This document shows, in pieces, positions 1 through 8,782 of a stretch of 16,769 nucleotides of DNA. Position 1 is the stretch's first letter. Every line of letters begins with the position of its first letter. This DNA comes from Fragilaria radians. Lineage: Eukaryota > Bacillariophyta > Fragilariophyceae > Fragilariales > Fragilariaceae. The position numbers and the translations under genes were made by a program. Below the pieces are notes generated by a model that was not told the DNA's origin, did not search any database, and was given only the letters and a program-made list of their open reading frames with translations. The stretch covers positions 47,820 to 64,588 of the forward strand of contig CAAAJI010000395.1 in the NCBI GenBank assembly GCA_900642245.1, in the 5' to 3' direction.

Positions 1-147
1 TTGTGAATGTAAGATAGTTCTTAATTTCAGAACAATGCCAAACCTAGGATCAAGAGTGTAGAATACCATCTCAAAATCATACGCGTCCAAGATGACGAGA
101 TATTGCAAATTCGCATGGCCACATGGACTGAGCGTTACTGATAACTA

Positions 148-164
148 TTAGGGTTAGGGGTTAA
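148..164 (+). repeat. Short telomere-like motif, TTAGGG-TTAGGGG
   Basis: One TTAGGG hexamer is followed by one TTAGGGG heptamer and TTAA on the plus strand. On the minus strand it reads TTAACCCCTAACCC, the same junction that begins the larger array at 6319-6346. Two units alone could be chance, but the flanking similarity described in the findings argues for a shared origin. Confidence 0.5.
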
Positions 165-272
165 TATCAATATGTGAGAAACCACCAGTAAAAAGCAAGC
201 CATAGGAACTGTATGCCTGAAAGTAAGGTTGAGAAACAAACCTATTATATTATAGCAAGTTATTTCCTACAT

Positions 273-842
273 TTAATCTTTCGCTGTTTCTCTCGCTCTG
301 CCTTCTCTTCTGATCTTACTTACAATAAGATCTTCAACATCATGGCTCCTTTTAAGTTCAAAATACCTCCCAATCTCCTCGATAGTCTTCTTGACTGCCC
401 ACTTATCGCCAATGACAAAACAGTTGAAAAAAACACTATACCTTCTTTCACTTTTCGTTTTAATTTACAAATTTCGCTGTTACATCGCTCAAAGTTCAAG
501 TCAACACAAAGCACACTTGCGAATCTTTTCCATCATGCTCTTGCAGCTTGAACTAATCCGTAGATTGATTTGATCACTTTAAGGTACCTGTTGACACTTT
601 GTCTTCCTCCAAGGAACTCTTGATAGGCTTCTGGCTCTTTCAAATAAAGTTCTTCCTCAAGATGTCCGTGAAAGAATCCAGTTTGAATGCCAGCTACTTT
701 TGCGTATTCGTGGTTGGTAGTCCACAAGATTAACATTGCACTTAATGTGACTTCATTCAATACAAGTGCCTAGTTGTAGTCAAAGTCAACTCCTGCTTGT
801 TGATTGTAACCCTATCCTATGAATCTTGGACTAGCATTCAAG
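273..842 (-). pseudogene. Decayed Copia-type reverse transcriptase fragment
   Basis: This is part of a retrotransposon polyprotein that no longer encodes a working enzyme. Read leftward, the frame shows GYNQQAGVDF, then LNEVTLSAMLILW, GFFHGHLEEELYLKEPEAY and IKSIYGLVQAARA. These match the order of Copia-family reverse transcriptase blocks: the Gly-Tyr-x-Gln stretch, the region normally reading FLHGDLEEE-Y, and the SLYGLKQAPR-like block. An in-frame TAG at 770-772 and another near 819 interrupt it. A stop separates the next block. Near 420-430 the homology changes frame and continues as IGDKWAVKKTIEEIG to a stop at 273-275. The catalytic Tyr-x-Asp-Asp box falls at this frame change and is not readable. 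RNase H, integrase and LTRs were not seen. The family call is fairly secure; the ends are approximate. Confidence 0.75.
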
Positions 843-1335
843 AAAAGCCTTAACGATTAAGGAAAAATTCAACCTAAGATTTGGAAGACTCTTGATGTAG
901 GAAAACCGATTAAGATCAAGATTTTGGACAACAAAAGATACTTACCGCCAGACAATCCAGAGAAAAGTGCAGGAATCATGAAAAATTGAGTCATAAGGCA
1001 GCACAATTTATATCAAGACAAATGATGTAACCAAGAGATTGTCAAAAATCAGTACAAAAAGCCCGGTCATGGAAAAGGCTAATTGTTTCCAGCTAATAAA
1101 GAAGAATCCATTAAATGTGACATTAAAGGTTGCCTAGTAGATGAACTAAAGAAATTTTAAACGACAAATATCACTGGGTAACATTGGAGAATCGTGACAT
1201 TAATATAACTAGGATGGAGGTTGATGCAACAACTCAACAATATCAGAGCAGATGAAGGTTAATTACGGAAAAGGTCTGGAAGTAAAACAGCCTCTTTCCA
1301 TAATGATCCCAGTAAAAGAAAAAAGTGGCGGTAGG
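843..1335. other. AT-rich stretch, no gene seen
   Basis: All six frames are broken by frequent stops. It lies between two Copia reverse-transcriptase remnants on opposite strands and is probably further decayed retroelement sequence. No integrase zinc-binding or catalytic motif could be read on either strand. Confidence 0.4.
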
Positions 1336-1620
1336 TCATTTGCGAGGAGTTCAGAGAATAGATAAGAAAGGAGTTTGAGAAAAAAAGGTTTTAAGTCAAC
1401 AGTTTCAGATGGACTAAGAACAAGTGAATTTTCGAAGAAAAGAGGAATGGAATACTCAGCTCAAAGCTAGGGACCTTTGGATACAATCAAGCACCAGGGA
1501 TAGATTTTTTGCTCCAGAAGTTTACGATGCCATGAACATAATTTTGTGCATTGCAATCTAAATATGGAAGTGGGAAGGCAACGTTATTGACCCTTAAATA
1601 AACAATCCATGTAATTTTGC
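1336..1620 (+). pseudogene. Second Copia-type reverse transcriptase remnant, plus strand
   Basis: The segment has no long open frame, but pieces in three frames line up in order with the N-terminal part of a Copia reverse transcriptase. They are EEFRE followed by a stop and IRKEFEKK, then EEWNTQLKAR (near 1443-1470), then GYNQAPGIDF (near 1480-1508), then FAPEV (near 1508-1522), and a Trp-rich WKWEGNVIDP (near 1566-1595). In intact elements the order is an E-W-x-x-A-I-type helix, the K-A-R-L-x-A-x-G-Y-x-Q block, P-G-x-D-F and F-A-P-V-V. At least two frameshifts and several stops show it is dead. Its strand is opposite to the remnant at 273-842, so they are separate insertions or an inversion. 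The call rests on short motifs. Confidence 0.45.
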
Positions 1621-2344
1621 AGCATTAAGAGAAGTAGATTTCAATGAAGCTTGTGGACCCATAAATGTTGGAAGCAAAATCATGGAAATTTCCTCTTTTT
1701 GATGTATAATCTTGCTATTCCCTTTATCATTTATTATCTTAAATTTGCCTGAATTGCAGGTTTCACTCTATTCTATTGTTGTTAATTTGTTAGTCTGCAT
1801 TTTTGCAGTAGGTCTTCAAGCATCCAGGATTTAATCAACTTATCCAGAGCTTCTTTATCCGTTTATATTCAGCTTTTACTCTATAATACACAAAGTCCTT
1901 ATGCTTTGCAATGATAAAAAATTGGGGTACTTGACCTGCCAATGTTCATGGCTAATTTCATCATCAAATCAAATATAGTTGCTTCTGAAATATCCCAAAT
2001 TTTCTGAAAGGGATTGATGCATCATGCCTTCCTCATTGCTACTATCTACTCAAAATTTGAAGTCAAAATATTTTCCCCTTGACATGTCAAAGATTATGAT
2101 TGTTGAGATTGCTTCCATCAATTTTGCATGAAGCTGTAATATTATGTGATTGCAATCTGACCTGTAATGTTTAACTCTAAAATGTGATTCCATTTCTTTT
2201 AGTGTTCCAAGATTTTCATCTATTTGCTACTTGTGCACAGCACATGATCTATCTGGTAAAGAATAAAGCACTTATTGCCAAACAATAAAAGATAAACTCC
2301 TTTGTTTAGATGTACCAAATGAAAGAAATTACTTGAGGTATTCT
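1621..2344. other. AT-rich spacer downstream of the LRR gene
   Basis: No convincing open frame or RNA gene was found on either strand. It follows the 3' end of the minus-strand LRR gene, so the right part should include its 3' untranslated region. AATAAA-like hexamers cannot be assigned with confidence in DNA this AT-rich. Confidence 0.4.
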
Positions 2345-4049
2345 TCATTGGCAGTAACTTTTTAAATTTGTGAATTTGCTGACTTCTGATGGCATTAAGA
2401 TTGAGAATTGATTGCTAGATAAATCAAGGCATGTCAAATGAGAGAGTCTCCCAATCTCAGATGGAATATTTCCTTTCAATAAACTACCTGTAATTCTCAA
2501 TATTTGTAGCTCTGTCATTGATCCAATGTCAGAGGGCAAAGTTCCAGTCAATCTTGATTCAACAATTTCAAGACTTGTGATACGATCAAAGGAAGATAAT
2601 TCATTGGGTATCTGTCCTTTAATATTGCTCCCTCCCAAATATAGAGATTCCAGATTTGTAGGAAGGAATGAGAGTAAATTAGAAATAACAATATCATCTG
2701 TAAAACTATTTGATATTCGTAGCATAGAAAGATTGGAAAAGTGAGATAACTGAGACAGAATACTGTCTTCTAGACTCATCATGTTGACAAGATCAAAGGA
2801 TCTGAGATTTAAGAGTAAACCTAATTCTGTTGGTAGCATTCCTTCCACTCTATTTGGCAATGCAAGATAAGCTTGAATGCTGATTGAGATAAGAGTTGCA
2901 CAAGGAAAGGTCTGAGTTCTGTTTCAACTTACTGAGCTTTAACAGGCTTCCAATCTCCATAGGAACTATCCCAGATAATGCCACATTCAACAAATTCAAG
3001 AATTGGAGGTTTTTGCATAATCCAATCTCGGTGGGTATTGTACCAGCAAGTAAGGAAAGTTCTAAGTTGAGGGCAGAAAGGGATCTCATTTTCCCTATTT
3101 CAGTGGGCAGCGTTCCAGATATATATGCACTATTCAGGTTCAAGTTTTGGATAGACGTGAGTTCCATGATCTCTAACGGTAGAGTTCCAACCAAATTATT
3201 TGATAATAATTCAATTTCTTGAATATAATTGTCCTTAGAGCATGATAGACCATACCAGTCTGCATGACATGGAGAGTTTCCAGTTAGCCAATTACGATTG
3301 TTTCGCCAATCATAACCACCCATGGAAAAGTAAAAGATTGCCATTATCCAATACTGTAAAATATTTTCGATTGGATCCTCTTCATTGACTTGAGCGATAG
3401 CAACAGCAACAAGGCCAAAGTGTCTAGAATCGCACGGATAGGAATGTGAGTATTTTCCATCTAAAAGATCCATTGCCAATTCCTGAAAAGTTGTGTTCGC
3501 ACATGAGGGTACCTCAAGGATGCCAAATCGACATTGAACCATCTCCTTTTTATCAAGGTAACAGAAAGAGGTAGTTTCTTCATTTTGATGAGTTTTCACT
3601 TGTGTGACAACAATCGTAGATACAATGGCAATAACACTTAGTACCATGACAATGAGTAGCAACGCACAAAAAATCTGCTTGTTAGTATTTAATCCATTCC
3701 TTAGACTTGGCTGTGCTACTATATGATCCTGATTGAGATCCAACCAATTTGGAATATCATCGTTACTTTGTGCCATATTTTCATTATTAGAGGAAGATTC
3801 ATCGTGCAATAATGGATCGATCGTTGACGTATTGATGTGATTTGATTCCCACAATGGCATTTGATGTTGGTTGAATGGCTCATTTGAGATGGCATATGCA
3901 CCAGGTAGAGAATCGTCGATATCATCATCATCATTCTTATCACTATGTTCATTGTTTGGTTGGGTGGTTGACTCTTCACCATTGCCTGGTATCGTTAATT
4001 GAGCTTTTCTCAGTCTTTGCATGTGCCACCGACTAGTTTGACGACTCAT
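2345..4049 (-). CDS. Membrane-anchored extracellular leucine-rich-repeat protein (one intron)
   Basis: This is probably a receptor-like or adhesion protein displayed outside the cell; its ligand is unknown. With ATG at 4047-4049 and removal of the proposed intron 2872-2932, it encodes 547 residues. Residues 1-125 are hydrophilic with an Asp run near 39-46, and would be cytosolic. Residues 126-150 (start IFCALLLIVM) form a single membrane segment. Residues about 235-271 form an LRR cap of the plant LRRNT type: FYFSMGGYDW, NWL, then Cys261 and Cys270 around DWYGLSC. About eleven 23-26-residue LRRs follow, with L-x-x-L-x-L and G-x-[IL]-P-x-E-[IL]-G. The protein stops soon after the last repeat with no kinase or second membrane segment, a layout common in diatom LRR proteins. 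A codon 15 bases upstream of the ATG is TTG and was not used. If the intron is wrong, this is a frameshifted pseudogene. No regulatory site was identified. Confidence 0.8.
2872..2932 (-). other. Predicted 61-nt spliceosomal intron in the LRR gene
   Basis: On the minus strand exon 1 ends CTCA and meets GTAAGT (2932-2927), a consensus donor. The acceptor chosen is CAAG ending at 2872, after a pyrimidine-rich CTCTTATCTC stretch. Splicing joins codon phase 1 (A+CT) and makes the repeat read SLLKLTYLALPNRVEGMLP, restoring the LRR leucine spacing. Unspliced, the frame leaves the LRR pattern and stops at 2850. A second option, GTTGAA with CAG ending at 2879, also keeps frame but uses a weaker donor and makes a repeat about three residues too long. 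Confidence 0.7.
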
Positions 4050-4391
4050 TATTGTTTTCTTCAAACGTGAGATAGTGAGGTGATGTTAATATCATCTCAG
4101 ATATCAAAAAGGTTTGCGAAATCAATTACCTATGTTATCGACGACCTTAATGAGTGCAGCGTCATAAGTAAGGATGGAAGGAAAGAATACTGCTGCTGTG
4201 AATCCAAAAATAGTGTATGTACCACTTGGTACAGAAATATTGGTGTACCGCGAACATTAATATTCAGCATTCCCCTGCAATTCGAATTGAAAAACATTGA
4301 TGTTTATCATGATACAAAAACATCTGTAGTATACGTTGGTAAAAAAAAAAAAAGTTTTAAACTAAATTATAATTTGAACTGAATTTAAAAA
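4050..4391. other. Upstream region of the LRR gene with a doubtful small open frame
   Basis: This interval should hold the promoter and 5' untranslated region of the minus-strand LRR gene. A plus-strand frame with ATG at 4083 runs to 4382 (99 residues). It starts only 34 bases from the LRR start codon in the opposite direction, has Cys-Cys-Cys near residue 38 and runs through an A13 tract at 4341-4353 that encodes its Lys run. No family is recognisable and I judge it more likely non-coding. Confidence 0.35.
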
Positions 4392-4868
4392 TTAATTTTC
4401 TAGAGCATTGATCCAATCCCATGGTGGTTGTTTCTTGAGCAGTCCGCTTTTCCTTCGCATAAAAATATGACTACGTTGACCTTGGCATTTAAAGTTCCAC
4501 CTCCACAAAAGGACATCATCTCCAATGTCAGATGGGGTACTATTCACTCTCTCATAATTCTTCTGAAAGCAAACTTCCTTCTCCTGTGAGGAATGATGAA
4601 GATGCCTTGATTTAGCCTGGATGTGAAGGGTAGAATAGCTACGTTGAATACAACCTTACCACTGCGGGTCTTATCATAAATTGATAAAATTAGCTTTTCT
4701 TCTTTCCCTCTTCTAATTCAACATCAAATACTTCATAAGTCTTTGAGAAACAACCTTTCCCAACAAAAAATCTTTAAAAATATTATGTTTGGCTATAGCA
4801 AGGAACTTCTAACTCCAAGTTGGCCATTCAGTGTTCTTCCCATAGAATGGGATCACAATAATTGATTT
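4392..4868 (-). pseudogene. Decayed Copia gag fragment
   Basis: The homology moves through the frames from right to left. IPFYGKNTEWPTWS, a stop (4809-4811), then KFLAIAKHNIFKDFLLGK resembles the N-terminal Copia gag block, in which a substrate-like F-x-G-x-x-x-x-W-x-x-W is followed by K-F-L-A. FDVELEEGKKK and LILSIYDKTRSGKVVFNV match the later gag block reading roughly L-I-L-S-I-x-x-x-T-x-x-G-x-V-A-F. WDWINALEN just before the terminal stop resembles the W-I-x-x-L-E block. A stop-to-stop frame of 87 codons (4392-4655) covers the left part but has no ATG near its start. Gag assembles the cytoplasmic particle of LTR retrotransposons; this copy is broken by at least two frameshifts and one stop. 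The assignment depends on block order and not on one strong match. Confidence 0.6.
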
Positions 4869-6318
4869 GAACGCCAACCACCTATCCAAAAGGTGTAATT
4901 AATGAACTTGATGAAGTGATAAGCTTCCTAATTCGTAGAATATAAAACGAGCAAACATGTACTCAGGTGTGAACGAGTTAGAAAGTCCTCAAGGCTAAAG
5001 ATCAAAGAAAGAAAAGAAGGAAAAGAATTTAAGCTTGTTGAACTAAAAGAATTGTTAATGCAAAATTTAGATTCGAAACTAGGCTACGTCGTTCCCAAAA
5101 AAATTATCTCTATTGGATATCTTAAACATATAAAGCTAAGTTAACTGATTGTGAAGGATATTCCCAACCAAGCCAATATTACATGGGATAACACTATCTC
5201 AAGATCTGTACCCAAATAAGGAAGTTTCAAAAGGATTAGCTCATTACAACTCCTCCTAATGATTCAGGGAGTAGACTGCTTGCAACAGATTCATTTTAGA
5301 ATCTGAGATACTACCTGTTAGTAAACGTCAAAACTGCATTCTTTCCTTTGGCATTTTGGCTACAATCCCCTAACTATGTGTGTCATTATAAATCTTTCAT
5401 TGTACATAGGCGTTTCAATGCATTGCTGTGAATCGTGTGGGTATGCTGCGCTTTGTGTCACATTTTGAAATGCTTTTATACTTCTTGGTCTCAGTTTCAA
5501 AAGGAAATTAGACTTCAGGACACTTGTAGGCATCGTTAGGGTCAAACAAGCTCAAGAATGTGACTATTGTATATGTGCTAAGATTTTTGAGATCCTCACA
5601 ATGGGATTCATCATCATGCGCCTGAAACACTCTGATGGGCCTTGAACAGAAGAATAAATCAGAAAAAGAGAGGAAAATAGGAATTGTAACAAAATTTTGG
5701 TTCAACGCAGCAGCTACATTACACCTAGCATTTTTCCGTAGACTATTCATAACCCTTGGACTTATTTAAAATAGCTTATACTTTGCGGGATAAAATTTGG
5801 ATGATTGATTTTGTCACTTCTTAAATATGATCATGCTTACTAGCCTTAAATATGTGAGATGTCACTTGTATGTTGATTAACACGTTTATTAACATTGAAT
5901 AGTGTAACAGGCCTAGAGATTGGGACATGGCAAAAATGGAAGTATACAAACTTGTGCACTATGCCACCAATAAGGCCTGTAGAAAAGTATCCTAATGTGG
6001 TTTAGGTGATAGAAGTGTAATTCAATACTTTTTAGTTGTAAAAGGAAACTGATTAAATCCTTCCTTGGATTCAATCTTGATAACTAAAATTTCCACTGAA
6101 TCCTGAACGCACTTTGGCACTTGTAAATAAGCTCTATTTTTGGTAGACCGTTTACTAACCTATGGGTTTAGTTAATGCGTTGAATAATTGATGTTGGACC
6201 TTATTGTCTGCTCCAACTGATTAAGTAAAAATGTTTCATTTTCCTTTTGTAATTCTTAAGGTAAACTATTCCTTAGGTTAGTGGGTTCAAACCTCACTCA
6301 TATGTTTCCTTTTATTCT
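4869..6318. other. AT-rich intergenic region with two overlapping unassigned open frames
   Basis: Two minus-strand frames overlap here: 5508-5750 (ATG start, 80 residues) and 5360-5545 (61 residues, no good start). They could be one frameshifted or spliced gene, but no family is recognisable, so they are not called as genes. A T-arm-like hairpin at 6281-6297 (GTGGG, loop TTCAAAC, CTCAC) lies just before the heptamer array. A 6-bp hairpin, GTTGGA with TCCAAC, is near 6193-6217. Nothing else is supported. Confidence 0.4.
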
Positions 6319-6346
6319 TAACCCCTAACCCCTAACCCCTAACCCC
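6319..6346 (-). repeat. Interstitial telomere-like array, four TTAGGGG heptamers
   Basis: The plus strand shows exactly four perfect TAACCCC units (28 bases), so the G-rich strand is the minus strand. Telomeres reported for diatoms are of the TTAGGG type, so this is a one-base-longer variant. Four G4 runs separated by TTA could fold into a G-quadruplex. It may be an old telomere-healing or break-repair scar, or the tail of a mobile element. Confidence 0.85.
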
Positions 6347-6826
6347 ATGGTATTTGCCATTCCGTGGTTGATAATGCATAAAAATAAACTTGATGACTAC
6401 AATTTTCAAACAAGTTAAAGATCATAATGGACCACTTTTTAAAACAGAAATTCAGTCACTATTTGTAAAGACAACCTCTGGAAATTTTCTGATTACAATT
6501 TTCACAAAGTAAAATTGCAATGTATCAATTTTTGGGAGATAGATGGAGTCAAAAGAATTTTTACCTTTTGTTGTTGTAACCATAATTGTGAATGGAAGCA
6601 TAAAAATGAAGTTACTTGATTACACTTTTTCAATTTACATTTCTTTTGGTACAAAAACAAAGTAGATTGGAAAGGATTAGCATTCCAGATTTATTTGTTA
6701 TCCTGTGTGTGGATCAAGAAATCATTCATGCCCACATTATTGGAGTTATCAAATATTTATGTTCTTCTCCTCCAAACGTGCATGTGGTATAAAAATTGAC
6801 AAATTCCGTTCTCTCACACTCTGCCT
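6347..6826. other. Downstream flank of the methyltransferase gene
   Basis: This AT-rich sequence has no supported gene. Its right part should be the 3' untranslated region of the minus-strand methyltransferase. A minus-strand frame at 6726-6923 overlaps the gene's last codons in another phase. It shows no methyltransferase motif, while the main frame already ends with a plausible native C-terminus. Confidence 0.4.
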
Positions 6827-7909
6827 CTAGTTTGGTTTGACACGCATAAATGCTGCTAGATTGTACATGAGTGTAATTTTCATATCCAGATACAGTTCTG
6901 TGTTGGCAGGCCATCCAGTCCAATCACACAAGTAGAATTGCGATAAGCCACATTTTTCTTGTAATAACTTGCCAAATAAGTTCAAGATGGGTGATGAACT
7001 ATGTCCATAACGAACATCATATCCATAATGATGCCATTCCATGGTAATTTGGTTTATCTTCAGACATGTACGACTATCAATGAGACCCTCCAACATTTGA
7101 TATTCTGAACCCTCCACATCAATTTTCAAGACATCAATTTGGGAATGACCAAATTCCTTCATAAGACTACCCACACTACGAACTGGAAGTGGAATCAATT
7201 CTTGTTCACTAAATTTTTGAGAACGACATGCACCGTCTGTACAATTTCGAGGTTCAGCTATTACAGCTTGAGGATAAGAGTAGATACTAACTTGTCCCCA
7301 ATTATACTTTCGTAGCAGGATGGTTTCATCATTACCACCTCCTCCATAATGAAATAAATGATAATTGGATAATTTTTTCAATTCTGTATTTGATTCAAAC
7401 CATTCTTTTGTGATGGGTGATGGATCAAAGGCATATACTTGACAATTAAATGGAGGGGATGCCAACACGACTCCAAAGTATGGTTCTTTTCGTATTCCAA
7501 AATCATAGACGACACAATCATTGTAGGGAAAATCATCAAGGCAAATACGCATTAATTCTTCGTCTCGACATTCGTCATTCTTGCAATATTCAATCAAGTC
7601 GGTGAAGTTGTTACATTCGGCTGTAATCTTATTCCAAAAGAATGGATCACTCTTGTAACTTAGATAGGTATTCAATTTTAATTCCAAAGTGCTGACACGA
7701 TCTAACAAGGTTTCGTTTATCCGTTCTGCTACTACTTTTCGAGAATGAAAAGGACCAAATGGTCGTACGTCCTTGGACGACGAAGTCGACTTGGAAGATA
7801 TCATCATTTCATGAAGGATCAGTATATGAAAATAAAGATATCCAATCAATACGTAGGGGAGTATGGATTGAAGGATGTGAAGTGATCGAATCTTTTTCAT
7901 GGATGACAT
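6827..7909 (-). CDS. Signal-anchored FkbM/METTL24-type methyltransferase
   Basis: This is a probable S-adenosylmethionine-dependent methyltransferase of the secretory pathway; the substrate is unknown, and glycans are a common guess for the family. The 360-residue protein starts at ATG 7907-7909; a second ATG follows three codons later. Basic residues then a hydrophobic segment at about 10-32 form a type II signal anchor, placing the rest in the Golgi or ER lumen. Three N-glycosylation sequons (Asn65, Asn101, Asn222) and several Cys fit that. The fold begins near residue 131: CVVYDFGI is the first nucleotide-binding strand, VYAFDPSP (158-165) the acidic strand, and DVLKIDVEGSE (259-269) the FkbM signature. 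QITMEWHHYGYDVRYG (287-302) resembles the METTL24-like (Pfam Methyltransf_22) branch. No truncation or frameshift is seen. The molecular class is secure, the reaction is not. Confidence 0.85.
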   Translation of the reverse strand: MSSMKKIRSLHILQSILPYVLIGYLYFHILILHEMMISSKSTSSSKDVRPFGPFHSRKVVAERINETLLDRVSTLELKLNTYLSYKSDPFFWNKITAECNNFTDLIEYCKNDECRDEELMRICLDDFPYNDCVVYDFGIRKEPYFGVVLASPPFNCQVYAFDPSPITKEWFESNTELKKLSNYHLFHYGGGGNDETILLRKYNWGQVSIYSYPQAVIAEPRNCTDGACRSQKFSEQELIPLPVRSVGSLMKEFGHSQIDVLKIDVEGSEYQMLEGLIDSRTCLKINQITMEWHHYGYDVRYGHSSSPILNLFGKLLQEKCGLSQFYLCDWTGWPANTELYLDMKITLMYNLAAFMRVKPN

Positions 7910-8527
7910 TGAATTTGAGAAGATGAAGAAGAGCAATAAGAACTGAAGTTTGGCCCGAAGTCATGTATAGCCTTCCTCAACGGATAAAATCTTTTGCGTA
8001 GAAAAATCCTGTAGCATTCGTACATATAGTATACTGCACCGTAGTGTTCCTTGAATCGCGATAATGAAAAAATATATGATGTTGGTATCAAAAGTGTGTC
8101 ATTTTGCTTCATAAGACGTTCACACTTCTCCACCCACATGGCATTTTTTCTTCAAAAATGACATTCATAGTTATACCTCAAAGCAGCAAGAATTTCAGAT
8201 TATGGAATAATCATTCCTGATAATCAAGACTCAACAAAAAAATTGCATTTGAATTACTGAGCTTCTATGACCCTCAGTGAAACTAGAGCATGTAATATGG
8301 CATAGAGCAAAAGAATGACCCTAAAACTCTACCAAAGGTTAGGCATGGAGTCAATGAGGTAAGGGTGTCAAGATTTTTGAAGCCCTCATAAACAAGAAAA
8401 AAGTCAAGCGTTACGTACTGATTATGCATATTGATAGGAAATATCATTATTTTTTCTTGCAAAATTCAGCTGAATGATGTAAAGCGATAAAATGCAATTA
8501 TAGCCACTTTACTATGCAAGAGCTTTC
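7910..8527. other. Upstream region of the methyltransferase gene
   Basis: This interval should contain the promoter and leader of the minus-strand gene. An 80-codon minus-strand frame (ATG at 8139, stop at 7897) overlaps the methyltransferase start in another phase. It has no recognisable family and would act as an overlapping upstream reading frame if it is in the mRNA. No promoter element can be assigned. Confidence 0.35.
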
Positions 8528-8782
8528 ATGCTGGACATGAATTTTGATAATTCTACAAAGCATCACTTGAAAATTACTGATAGCTACATGTTGAAACTTT
8601 TGTCAGATACTAGATTTTTTCTGCTACAATTAGAAAGTGTTTTGTACGCTTCATCTAAAGAGTCAGAGCATATTCTTCAAAATCGCGTGGTAAATATTTG
8701 GAGGCATTTACCAGCTATCGCTACAAAGTCTCAATTCAAAGGTCAAATGCTACGCCTTTGTTTTGGAGGGACATACATTTGA
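8528..8782 (+). CDS. Hypothetical small protein (84 residues), doubtful
   Basis: The frame runs from an ATG to a TGA. The predicted protein is hydrophilic with mixed charge, has no signal peptide, no membrane segment and no motif I recognise. It lies between two minus-strand genes, divergent from the methyltransferase and convergent with the next gene. The surrounding DNA is AT-rich, where an open frame of this size is not rare. It is listed because it has a proper start and an unbiased residue mix, not because a function can be proposed. Confidence 0.2.
   Translation: MLDMNFDNSTKHHLKITDSYMLKLLSDTRFFLLQLESVLYASSKESEHILQNRVVNIWRHLPAIATKSQFKGQMLRLCFGGTYI

Noticed and set aside
4690..4800. A protein kinase glycine loop, from GKGCFSKTYEV on the minus strand
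   Set aside because: The neighbouring blocks in adjacent frames (GKNTEWPTWS, KFLAIAKHN, LILSIYDKTRSGKVVF) fit Copia gag much better, and no kinase lysine or catalytic loop follows.
6225..6305. A tRNA gene ending in the T arm at 6281-6297
   Set aside because: The T arm is good, and TAAGG/CCTTA upstream could be an anticodon-like stem, but its loop has nine bases and no proper U33. No D arm with GG and no acceptor stem pairing with TCATATG were found.
6726..6923. A frameshifted C-terminal extension of the methyltransferase
   Set aside because: The main frame ends in GWPANTELYLDM followed by MYNLAAFMRV, a plausible family C-terminus, so no frame change is needed.
7897..8139. An 80-codon minus-strand frame upstream of the methyltransferase as an extra exon or gene
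   Set aside because: It overlaps the methyltransferase start in another phase, has no recognisable family, and the methyltransferase already has a complete signal anchor. It remains possible as an upstream reading frame.
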